From contig JAODUO010001082.1 of NCBI GenBank assembly GCA_025642075.2, forward strand, positions 70,001-134,000: a DNA stretch of 64,000 nucleotides, written 5' to 3'. Below, one piece after another: positions 25,135 through 36,731 of this stretch. Position numbers and translations under genes: made by a program. Each line of letters starts with the position of its first letter. The stretch's first letter is position 1. The stretch comes from Ridgeia piscesae (Eukaryota > Annelida > Polychaeta > Sabellida > Siboglinidae). A model generated the notes under the pieces. The model made no database searches, was not told the DNA's origin, and saw only the letters and a program-made list of their open reading frames with translations.

Positions 25135-26936
25135 CATAATTATTATAACCATTATTACTCTTATGATCATAATCAATTCGCGTGTAAACTTGGCGTTCAC
25201 TGACACTAATCCTGTCTTAATTCGACCATGTTCCTTTCTCGTAAACGTTTAATTGATCTCACCCAAAACCCAAATATGTTACTGCAATTGCCTGATGCTT
25301 CTACGCATCCTCTGGAACTAGGCACGTCGGCCTCCCAGAATGCACTCGGGGGTGAAGTTGGCCGCAGACTTTGATCTGCGTGCGTCACGGTCCCGGGGGC
25401 CACCAGAATCGACGGCGCAACGTTCGATGGAGGCAAATCAACTAAGCTAATTAATTGTTTCCCCGTCCCAAGTCGACATCGGCGTAATTGACAGACATGA
25501 AATTACGTGTCTGTCGATAGCGAACTGCCAAAAACGCGATCATACATAATTTCTAATGGACGTTACTCTGCTGAATGTCATCTTAGCGCAGTATGAATCG
25601 GTAACCTAAATATATACCATTCAAAAACGGGGACAGTTCGAATACACAATTATGTATAAACAATTATAATTTTCATAATTATAAACGTCTGTGAAAATTG
25701 AATAGGAATTAAAAAGAGGGTGTATAATTACTTATAACCGTTTTCATGAGTATAGGCCTACGCAATTTCGCATCTGACGTTTTGCGATTCGTTGTAAGGT
25801 GGTATTATGCAATAATAAGCGGCAAAAATAGAAAACACGCTGTTCTTAGTTTTACTACAAAGGACACATAGTATATAGCTGGGAGGCAACTAAGGGAAAA
25901 AACGCCAGTAGCTTATCTAGCTCGTGTGTAGCCATTCAACGAAGAGTGCTATAATTGCTCGTCGCGTTTTGCTACCAATCAGTCATAGCAAAAACGATTT
26001 CGAGAAAAAACGCGCCCATGTCTATTCAGCTTAAAATGCCTTGCATCTAGAAACGCATAAATGCCGTTGAGCCTTGCGTCGAGTCAGTGTCTTTGTCGAA
26101 TAATATCCGCCACATTGTGTTCACTTTGATGGCGACCAACAAAAATAAATCAATTATTGTTTTATGCAATTGCCCAGCGTGAGAGGCGGTTAATCGCGCG
26201 GGATAATGAACCGTCGGTCGTATTTTCACGTCTTTGTTACGCGCAAAAATGACACCACAAAGAGTCGAAACGGAGGCGCGGTTTATCTGTGAGATAAAAT
26301 GTATGAATGGAAAATTTCTTCGCGGTTTTCCTTGATCGTTCGCCCTCTGTAATTTGTACTAAGTGACTATTAATTGGTTTCCCCCGTCGAATACGGAACC
26401 CATCTGCCGTACGTAGCAGTTTGCGACTTGACGCGTATGTTTATTTTATGGTGTGTTAATACGAAACACTAAAATCGTGCATGCGATTTTTGCGTTAATC
26501 ACATGATAACAAATTACTAATCACAAATATATACTTATCACCATACAATGACAACTAACAATGTCAATAACGTGTAAATAGTTCTCCATAAATATCACTT
26601 ATGATACCTACATAAACCATATAATATGCAGTTTATTGTTACTTAACGTATTAACGTATATGACGATTACAAACGTGAAAAAATATCTGTATACACGCGT
26701 GTACCTAACTACTCATACATTTGGTATAAACAACTACATAAGTATATCAAAATAAGTTGACGTTTGCTTGTCAAATGTATGGCGCCTAACAGCCACGTTT
26801 AAGCAATTACGCCTGAACTGTAATCAACCCTAACTATCTCGGCTGTATAATTAGAGGCTAGAATTTAACAATATGAAAATGTATATGTTGGTATTGTCTC
26901 TAGGGTGAGATAATAAAATGTGTTCAAAACGATTTT

Positions 26937-27010
26937 AACAGTGTAACATCAAAACAAATTATAATGTAAACATTACAATATATATATATATATATATATA
27001 TTATAAATAT

Positions 27011-27077
<67 letters not shown>

Positions 27078-27129
27078 TTTGTTTGTTTATCACTGTGACA
27101 CCAAAACAAGTTATAATATAAATATTATA

Positions 27130-27195
<66 letters not shown>

Positions 27196-27227
27196 TGGTA
27201 TAATATTAATATTATAACTTTTCAATA

Positions 27228-27325
<98 letters not shown>

Positions 27326-27384
27326 TATAATATTAATATTATAACTTGTTTTGGTGTCACAGTGATAAACAAACAAACTTATAA
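26937..27384. repeat. Foldback (inverted-repeat) element around (TA)n cores
   Basis: A left arm at about 27074-27136 and a right arm at about 27320-27384 are inverted copies of a roughly 63-bp sequence, starting AAGTTTGTTTGTTTATCAC on the left arm, with about one mismatch. A partial third copy lies at about 27194-27221 in the right-arm orientation, and a more diverged copy in the left-arm orientation lies at about 26937-26980. Pure TA runs fill the spaces between. The outermost bases of the arms lie next to TTATAA-like sequence. This looks like a MITE or foldback repeat whose centre is or has become a TA microsatellite. No transposase is coded here. Confidence 0.7.
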
Positions 27385-28109
27385 TACGCAATATATGATG
27401 CCTATTGTAAATTAATTATGACTAGGACTAAGCATCAGCATAACCCTGAGTATGGGATCATCCCGGGGCCTCTCCTTCGGCTCCAATCCGATATTCCTTT
27501 CCCTACAATCAGCACCTGTACATCCGTGCACAGTTATCTACCGCGGACTCGCGTCTGCGAGTGCACGCCAGTGCCGTTTTTAAACGTCACGGTGCTATAA
27601 TAGGCGCCAATAGGAAAATCGATTGCGATCTGCCCTCTGACCTCGCCATGGATTATGCATGGGAATTGTAACCGGAGAAGACAGGGAGGCTCCGTCGGTC
27701 GCCCACCGACGAGTCACGCCTTGCCACGTGTCTCTGACGGGGCCTGGACGGTTGCACAATGTGCGGGCCGTTACCCAACATTCCCACGGGGAGCGAGGGC
27801 GCCGGTGCACGCTTGCGTGACTCCGGCGACTCGTCGCGGTGATGAAACCGAATTTCGTAGGCTGCGTTTGTAGTTTTTATGTCGTGGTTTTGTGGCGATT
27901 AGGTGGTGGTTACGTGGACGGGTATAGACTTCCGATAGCAGTGAGAATAAGGCGAAAGCATGGAATTTAGTTGGAACGGAAATTCCATTCTATAATTATT
28001 ACTATTATTCTATATATGATGTGTCCGTCTGTGTACATTACGTACTGGAATTGTCATTGCGTAAACAGTTCATTTTACGTGCACATCACCACCCACGCAC
28101 GTAAAAACG

Positions 28110-28160
<51 letters not shown>
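28110..28160. repeat. (TA)n microsatellite
   Basis: About 25 TA units, 420 bases before exon 4. Confidence 0.95.
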
Positions 28161-28163
<3 letters not shown>

Positions 28164-28574
28164 GAAACACATCTATTATATATTTCGTTAATACAGTTAT
28201 ATATAAATGTAATAGCAAAATTATACTATATATACGAGATGTATGCGATTAATTTCCCATTTCAAACGAAAACCGAAAACATATTGTATATATGTGTCAA
28301 CGTTTCTTATGTATGTAAGTATTATATGTGATAATAACATATGTAAAACGATTAGAACACATATTAATTTAGCTATATTTAAATAATACACTATTCGGCT
28401 ATGGTGTGCAAATTAATTCCCTCTAATAAATAATTTACATTGTTCCTTCGCTATCTTGACTCGATGGCCACTAGCCGGTCATCAAACTGTAGTAGATTAG
28501 TTTTATGTAGTGTAGCCGGTTAGCCAACTATACTGTTGCCCACCACTGTATCTGATGACGATGTTTTCCATCGA

Positions 28575-28580
28575 CAGCAG
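28575..28580 (+). promoter_or_regulatory. Tandem NAGNAG splice acceptor of exon 4
   Basis: The acceptor reads CAGCAG. Use of the distal AG (28580) gives Arg-Gly-Ile at the junction. Use of the proximal AG (28577) adds one codon, giving Arg-Ala-Gly-Ile. NAGNAG acceptors are a known source of one-residue isoforms. The preceding pyrimidine tract is modest (GTTTTCCATC). Confidence 0.5.
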
Positions 28581-28779
28581 GAATACGCAAACCGGACGGC
28601 GGCAAGGACATGGTCATCTCAGGCATCGCCTCTCCGACGGACGTCTTCTGCTCAGTGCCCGGTCGGCTCTCTCTCCTCAGTTCGACGTCCAAGTACAAAG
28701 TGACGGTGGCAGAAGTACAACGGCGTCTCTCTCCTCCCGAGTGCCTCAACGCGTCGCTACTAGGTGGCGTACTACGACG
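28581..28779 (+). CDS. TFAP2: AP-2 transcription factor, exon 4 (start of the conserved DNA-binding region)
   Basis: 199 nt encoding the end of codon 177, residues 178-242 and two bases of codon 243 (phase 1 in, phase 2 out). The donor is ACG|GTGAGT. Residues 197-243 contain the signature blocks [39 protein letters not shown] and LLGGVLRR, nearly identical to animal AP-2 proteins, and the phase with exon 3 is exact. This begins the basic region that contacts GC-rich GCCNNNGGC sites. Cysteines 200 and 231 are kept. The residues just before ([20 protein letters not shown]) are gene-specific linker. The acceptor is a tandem CAGCAG, so a one-residue-longer variant is possible. Long frames on the opposite strand (28528-29118) are shadows of this exon and its GC-rich flank. 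Confidence 0.97.
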
Positions 28780-29598
28780 GTGAGTGCTTCCCTTTCCCTT
28801 TCCCCTTTCCACTCTCCTTTCCCAGCCGGGGCGCAGCTCCCACCGCGGTATCCCTCGAGCAGACGCGCCGCAACTCGGTGATATCTCCGTATTGTTCCCC
28901 GATCGTGGTTCGCATTCCACTCCAGGCGCGCGGTTTTTTCTCCAGTTGCCGTTCCCTTCTCTCCTCTCCTTCCCCGGGCGCTCTCCCTCCGCTCTCCCAT
29001 CGCCGGCGTCTCTCGTCGGCTTCCCCGCACGCCGAAGCCGATTCATCCGCTTTCTTCTGGCTTCTTCCGTCAGTTTTTTCGATGTTATTTTGTTATTTTC
29101 GTGTTGGTTTTCCGGCATGTGTGATCCGTTGTGTCCGTTAGATCCACGACTCAGACGTCATGAACACTGCACTGTAAGGCAGAACATTCACATAATTCTT
29201 TCGTAATCACCTGTATTTACCGTTACACAACACACACCATTTCTGACAGTCGTTGTGAGTACAATGCCACCCGCGTTCTGCGGGTATCATTGCGACTCTT
29301 TCGTTTTCAAAGACGTAAGAAAATTGACTTGACAGGGGGTGCTTAATGAAGAAAAACGAGGGTACGTCTATATAATTTAGACACTGACAGGCGTGCGTTA
29401 TGCACCTATTCAGATAAGAGATCGTACTTATATAAGAAACGTTACTTAGCATTTCTGGATCCACTAAACAATGCGAACAAAAGTATGTTCTTGTCACAAA
29501 GCGCTGCAATAGTTGCTGGATACTAACAAGTATGGCGCTTAAATAGCAACAGACCTGAACTATTAGTTATTTTATATATTTGTTTCGTGGAAAGGATA

Positions 29599-29623
29599 AC
29601 AAAGGATGTCAGACATCCTTTGT
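29599..29623. promoter_or_regulatory. Perfect 25-bp palindrome with two facing SOX-type ACAAAGG sites
   Basis: ACAAAGGATGTC and GACATCCTTTGT flank a single central A with no mismatch. Each arm contains AACAAAGG- or ACAAAGG-type sequence, the consensus of HMG-box SOX factors, in facing orientation. The palindrome is directly visible; binding is inference from the known SOX consensus. Confidence 0.45.
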
Positions 29624-32600
29624 CAATATATTACTACTGCAAGAAATATGACTTATACATAACATATTACTTTATACACCAATGTTTATTTAATTTAACT
29701 CATTGACAAACACATTTAGTTTACTAATACATTTTTTTCTCGCAAATATTCACAAGTAATATATCTGACATTCTCATCAATATGAATTAACCTGGCAGCG
29801 GTTGGACGATTAAGCTGGTTTGCGTCATAGTTATTAAATCAGCACGATCACATACGCGCAGAAAGCCAACGCACCGAACGTCATCATTGCTTGAAATCGA
29901 CTATTTCTGGGGCCGTTTCAACGCCATTCTTCTGACTCATGTGCCGACTATGCTCTATATAATTGAGTTCGCTGTTAGTGGTGACCTTGTAAACAAACAA
30001 GTCAACGCCAGGTAGCGTCACTGGGTTTTTTTTAATTTTCCCGATCGTTCTGGGGTTACAGTTTGGATTTAAGACTACTACACAAATTCGACAAGGGATT
30101 ATCCTTAATGACATATTTTCTTTGAGGTCGTTACCGTAGCGAAACGGTCCACTGGTGTTTCGACGCCTGCGCAGACACAACAGACGTTAGTCAATACACC
30201 CGGCGGCGCAAGCCACCGATTATGTATCTGTCGTTGGCAGGCGGACGTTGCGCGCGCATCATTCCCGTCGCGTTTTTGCCCGGCGCGCCCCATCGAGAAC
30301 GCCTCCTAGAAGGTAGCCTGCTCCCTCCTCGTCCCTCCCTCCCTCCCTCTCCGCGGCCAAGCGGGTTCCGGCCTGGCCTGTCTTCGAGGCGACTTGAGCG
30401 CGTGAAGCGGCACTGCTGTCGTCGTGGTCGGCAGTGCCAGCCTCCGCGTTCGATTCCAATTAATGGCGACCGGCCGGATACAGCGTCGTGCCAGGCGGGG
30501 AACAAAGGTGTGCGCACGCCGCCCGCTCGCTGCCGCTTCCAATGCTAATCAACGCTGCCGACAGATCGCGTGCGGTAGCAACGGCGGCAGAATCGCTGCA
30601 CCGGCCCCCGCGGATCCTCGCGCGCGCTCGTAAGATCCGCGCCTCGTTCTCGTACGGGCGCGCGCGCGCGCCCAGGTAGAACAGAACACAGGTGGCTACC
30701 CTCCAGTTCCAGGGCTGAACATGGCCCTGGATTAGCTCGGTTATTGTCGACGTGAAAGTAATATCGCGTCCCGCGATGTCGCCGCTGACCTTTCCGACGA
30801 ACGCCGCTTTCGGCGAAATATCTTATTCCGTTTGTGCTCGTCTTTGCCATCTGCGGCGTTCTGCATCGTCTCGCCGTCTCTCATTCGGCTTCGTGACGGT
30901 TTCGTTAGATTTTGTAGCGAGTTCGTTTGGGAAATAATACGTTTAACAAATCTCGCGTACGGGCAACGACCGTTGTAGTTTGTTAAATCTTAATTAAACA
31001 AGTCGTTTCATATTAAACATATATTTACCGCTAGTCTCAGATATCACGTGTAGATTATACTATTTGGAAGCTTTATATAACGAATTGTTCGGTTTATTTG
31101 CAATTTCAATACTGCCATCTTAATTTTGAAGTTCACCTCCTCTCATAGAGTGAGAATTTTTCAGTTTCTAGGCCGATTCTATAGTTATCTTTGATCGTGA
31201 AAATGTACTGTAAATACCCAAAAATGTTGAACATATAATTAGGTTCATGAGAAAAAGGCAAACATTTGAAATATTATGTTTAAGTGAATAAATCTTACTG
31301 ACTGGTCTCCTCGGACTCCGTTGTATTAACGCGAAAGCAGTGTGATATGTTCGATATCTAGAAATTCGTGTCGCACTGGAAGACTATTTATAGAGCTACG
31401 TGCGTTGGGTATAAAGTAGACGTCTCGATGTCACTCGTACTTGCTTACCTGTCAGGGATACGACTGGGACACGCGGTATGAAACGATACACTGAATCAAC
31501 CAAATTACCTTTGATGCTGACTCACATAGCGCGATAATCCGGGGTTGTTAACGGTGTCGCATGTACGCGCGGTGTTACCGGGTGTGTGGGAGTATTCGAT
31601 GTCTTCGTTTGGAATTTCTTTTCTCTGAACAGTTTAAGTCTTTTCTGCACGTTGCCTGGCGTTCTGTTATTTGCGCATCGAATATTTTGAGAATATTAAT
31701 TGTTAGCGGATTCCTTGTACAAATATATTAGCCGCCAGATCTCGAACATATTTCAATATAAGACTTTATAATCGGTTAATGTGTATTTACATATAGTAAA
31801 CTGCTTATGTTAATCGTGCATGGTAGAGCAATGGTAATTTGACTAAATAAAAAAATCATGTTGTTTGGTCATTACATGAGATCGGAAGTAAACGGTCAAC
31901 CAATTAAACAACTTAATTATAATTCTTATTTATTTGCGACAAACGTGCGTACTGCAATACCGTTGATCAGGTTTAATAACTTCATATCAACAAGTGTACT
32001 TGAAGTTGTTTGTAATTGGCACCTGAAAAGTAAAATCGAATAATAACTGTCAATCAATGAAAATAACGCTATTATTTGTTTGATAAGATAATACAGTCAC
32101 ATTGATCACATTCTATGCATTATAAACGTTTTTAGTTATATTTTCCCAAGCACAATTACGATAGCAGCACATTAGGTTTTAATAGAAATATGCTTTGAAC
32201 AATAGTAACGATGATGATGATGATGATGATGATAATAGCAAAAAAATTAATATACGTACTAGAATAACGATTTTGTAACAAGACATCTATATAATTACAC
32301 TTCGACTTTTCGGACTGAATACAACAATTATAGTCACAATTGAAACCAACTCTATTTATAGCACACACATAAACTGTATTAGAAAACAAACACATTCGTC
32401 ACCGACATCACCCAAATTAGTTATAAAAGCAACCGCGGCCATAGAAACAGGAGCCAGAAATAACACGGCCTCGACGCTCGTCGTCCCTCTTCCCTCTTCC
32501 CTCGCTCCCTGTGGGACCGCACGCCCCGTTTTTCCGCCCGTAAACCCCCGACGTGTCACTGGGTTCGCGGGATGCCGCGTTCTCCCCCCGGTACCAGCCT

Positions 32601-34070
32601 CCCTCGTCCCGGGAGCACTCCCGCGTCGCCGGGACAGCGGTATCCGCGCGGGGCGTGGTGCAGCCGGGTTCAAGGAGCAGCCAAGGAAGGCAATCAGACG
32701 ATCGCGCGAACTCGACACCGGAACAAGCCGGTTGTCTTTACCGACGTCAGACTAATTCGCGCCGACTTCTGTAACTCGAGCGTCGAATGTTCGCTTTTTA
32801 TCGCGACGACGGAACTCGCCTTTATAGTATCGCTGGTGCGCGCACGTACACGTACGTGTGCGTGTACGTGCGTATGGAAACGCTGTCGCCTCGTGGCGAC
32901 TTTGCTTGCCGGCGTGGCTGGCATGCAGCGTGTCTATCACCGGAAGTCATCGCCGTGTACGCTGTTGCGATAGAATCGGAAACATACAGCAAAGTAGTTG
33001 TCATTAGGGTGCGGGAAATGTTACGACGGAGTCGACGTGAAAGACTCGCAAAGAGGAGTGTTTGAGTTAAATTTGATGACTAATTTAGGCTAAAGTCCAG
33101 CTCTCTGATTACATGTTGGAAAGGTTTTTAATCGTCACTCTAAGTACTTTACAATCCACGTCAAACTGTTTTTTATTAAGCTAATTTTTAATACAACCTA
33201 TAAACATAGGTGTGCAATGGTGTATATTATACAAAACAAAAATGTAAACTACCCTATTTACACTTCGTATAAATATAATACTGTGTGTGTATATGGCAAC
33301 GTTATTTGCGTTTTTATCCTATCGTAGAAATATATATTTTCCACTATTTGTAATGATATTTGTTTTAATTACCTTAAATTTAATTAATTTACAAAATAAA
33401 TAACTCTATACAATGATGTCAAAGCACCACAGCAAAATTAATACATCGTAATAAACTGTTCATTTCCTATAGATCCGCGGATACTAAATCGTCAGTAAGC
33501 TGCTAACCTAGCACGGCATTCTTCCTGTCGCACCTGGAAAGCATAGATCGTAATGTAAACACGTGCGTCTGTCGTATTTGCATACGTGTCAACATGCAGG
33601 CAGGTGCATTGAGAAACGCGGTGGTCCTTGCGACAGTCAACCTGTCACGCCCCCGGCTATTTAACACCTCGGCTTTCTCGTCTTCATCGAGCGGTCTTTG
33701 AACGTCGTGACAGGCTAACACCTCCACCGACAGGTGTGCACGAATCGAGCGGGTGTCATGTTCGCTCCACACGACGGACTGACTTTTCCTGCGTGTAGAC
33801 GGACAATAAGACCGTAATACTATGAGGGCACGTAATTGTACTTCGAAACGCCGATGCTTACACATCTAAAACGATTCATCCTTAAATATTCGGATAAAAG
33901 TGGAGTATGTATTTCATAATTGTCATGTAAAGTGCTATTTTAATTAGAAAAATAAATTATGACAGGTGTGATAGTTTTAAAATATATATTGTTTATTATA
34001 TAACAAATATTTCTGTAGATTAATGTATTGCAGAATGGTATTATTATTCTAAACATAAATATTCTATAAA

Positions 34071-34073
<3 letters not shown>

Positions 34074-34165
<92 letters not shown>
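34074..34165. repeat. (TA)n microsatellite, interrupted
   Basis: Two TA runs joined by one TTA break near 34109, about 45 units in all, in intron 4. Confidence 0.95.
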
Positions 34166-34169
<4 letters not shown>

Positions 34170-34242
34170 TATAAGACACCACACACCACCACCACACACG
34201 TTTTGTTTTATAAATTAAATAAACGCACAACGTAACACGTCA

Positions 34243-34243
<1 letters not shown>

Positions 34244-34304
<61 letters not shown>
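34244..34304. repeat. (CA)n microsatellite
   Basis: About 30 CA units, 80 bases downstream of the TA run and immediately before a GC-richer unique block. Confidence 0.97.
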
Positions 34305-34306
<2 letters not shown>

Positions 34307-35444
34307 CCAGCATCATTGGGACAGTGCTTTAATGAGGAGATACTCCCACTAGGTTCGCGCCGTTGTTTAGTCGTCATTTCTATGTTATGCTAATTGGCCG
34401 AAGACGCTCCTTTAAAGCGAGCGTCGTTTAACAACTAGCAGACGACACTGCGACGACGGTGTGACGATGTGGCAACGCGACATTGTGACGACGACACGAA
34501 ATCGGTCGGCACGCCGCATTTAATAGACTTACGGGGGTCATTAAGACGTCATCAAAGACGCTCTCTCCCCGCGCAAACGCAGTTTCGCATCGCGCCGTTT
34601 CGACGGTCGCGTTATGGCCGATTTATATTTTTACGACGTCGCAATAAAATCACGTCCCAGTCGCGCCCGCAACGAACATTCGCTAAAATTTATTCGGTTG
34701 TTAATTAACCACGTTTGTGCACGGACCGATTGTGCGGTTTTAACAAGCGCTTCCGCCGAGACTATGACATTCCGGTTTGCTCGTTTGCGACGATTTGACA
34801 AAACGGCGTGCGAAATTAAATTAATGTTGTCACGTTCCTGGAATGCGTTTCGCATCGTCCAGACGAATTTAACCGGCTGGCGTCTTTCTGAAATCGCCGA
34901 ACAAAGGCAACTAGCAGCGGCGAATTCGCATTCGGCCGACATATGTTCAGTTGTAATTTCGTGCGTGTTTCTGTGGCGTCATCCATAATCTGGCGATCGT
35001 CGCGCCTCGGGCGGATTTTATGTACAACATTATATTTCGGTATTATCGTAATCAAAATCAAATTAACCTTATCTCACCCCGTTGGCCTCGGTTTAACCCC
35101 AGGGTGAAACGTAGAACAATCCATATACTTGAACGCTGACAACGGTTAACTATCTATTCAGTTATGTACCCTCGAGACATTAACGAAACACAATACTGAT
35201 TGACGTTACTTCCAGTAGTGGAACGAAACGCCTGTCCTTAGAGGGGCCATGTTGTTCATGAAATTTTTTCGACTTATCTTACTAATAAAACATAATGTTA
35301 ACTAAATAAAGCATTAGACGTAGGTAATATTTGACCTGGCTATCATTTGCGATAGTTTAGATTGAACAAAAATAATATGTAATAGATTGCGTCATTTCCA
35401 ATATTTTCTATTATAATGTAACAATAAAAATTATTAATATGTGG

Positions 35445-35765
35445 ACATATTATTATTACTACTTTTATTAATATTATTAAAACAATTGATAGTACTGCCA
35501 TTATTAATCGTATTATTATTATTCTCATTAATATTATTACTATCTTTATTATTATTATTATTATTACTATTATTATTATTTATATTATTACTAGTATTAC
35601 TAGTATATAGTATATTTATACTTGTATTACTAATATCACTAGTATTACTAGTATCACTAGTATTACTAGTTAATATTACTAGTATTACTAGTATTACTAG
35701 TATTACTAGTATTACTAGTATTATTGCTACTATTATTGCTATCATCACTATCATTAGTATCATTA
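35445..35765. repeat. (ATT)n and nonamer (TATTACTAG)n repeat
   Basis: Degenerate ATT triplets from 35445 to about 35585 pass into a nine-base repeat, TATTACTAG, to about 35722, then back to ATT/ATC triplets. ACTAGT within the unit is itself palindromic. The long Leu/Ile/Val and Asn/Thr/Ser frames here are repeat-derived. Confidence 0.9.
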
Positions 35766-36703
35766 GTATTCTTGGGAAATGCTAAAAAGATCTTTCACAT
35801 ATCTTTATAATTGATCTGTTAATTTTATGAAATATTAATTGAGCAAATTCTGTAGCACTAGCACGGCCTAACGCCTCAGTGACTCGCCAGCGTACACCGG
35901 CCGGGCGGGGTGACACGAGGCACATTGATGCCGACTCGCACGCACCCGTCCTGCACGGATCAGCAACCTGTGACACCCGGCACGCCAGCTCCGCGTCCGG
36001 ACCACCCCGCCATCACGGTCATTGTCAGTCGCGGCGACCTAAGTTTTTCCAACTTCCAAAACGGGGTAAACCGCGAATTAATGCCCCGTGTTACGCTAAA
36101 TTGCCCCGTGACTCGTCGGTGACAGTCGCTCCGCGCAACCGGGCCCGCCGCCCGCGAGAGTCGCAGATACGCATCGGTAATTTGTATGCGGCGTATTTAT
36201 GTAAGACAGGCGACACGCTGGCGCCGCGGGCCATACCCAACGACGGCGACCTGTCGCTCCCGGCATCCCACACGCGCCTCTTTAGCATCCGCGTTTATGG
36301 GACATTTCGGCGGCGTTTCTCGCGCGATTTATTTGCGTCTGTTCGGGTTCACGACGAACGTCTTTAAGCGAACGTCTCGCGGGAAGATTCTAACACGTGT
36401 TGCAGTTTGCTGCGGGTGACTGCGTGACGGCTGCTGAAAGTTCGACGCTATCGCAGTCGTCATTTCGGATCCTGATCGCTGCACACAGACAGGGTCGGTT
36501 TAACCGTGACGCTGAATGATTGGATGCGAAACTGTCTCGAAATATAATTATCACGAGAGCTATCGTGACAGTTACGTCACGAACAGTTCACTGGTCAAAA
36601 ACGTCATGAGCTCACATGCCCGACAAAATGTCGCCGCTAAGCGAAAGAAACCCCCGAAATTAACCGCATCGTCGACGTTGGAACGTCATGACAACTCGCC
36701 CAT

Positions 36704-36731
36704 CCGTCCCCGGTACCTAGACCGGGGACGG
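36704..36731. other. GC-rich 11-bp perfect hairpin
   Basis: CCGTCCCCGGT (36704-36714) and ACCGGGGACGG (36721-36731) are exact complements around a six-base loop ACCTAG. With nine G/C pairs of eleven it would fold strongly in RNA or as a cruciform. It lies in a CpG-rich block of intron 4, 2.7 kb before exon 5. Confidence 0.7.

Noticed and set aside
28528..29118. A 196-codon frame on the - strand over exon 4
   Set aside because: It is antisense to the highly conserved AP-2 exon 4 and its GC-rich flank, which explains the lack of stops.
32210..32234. Short (GAT)n run
   Set aside because: About eight units; too small to deserve a separate repeat entry.
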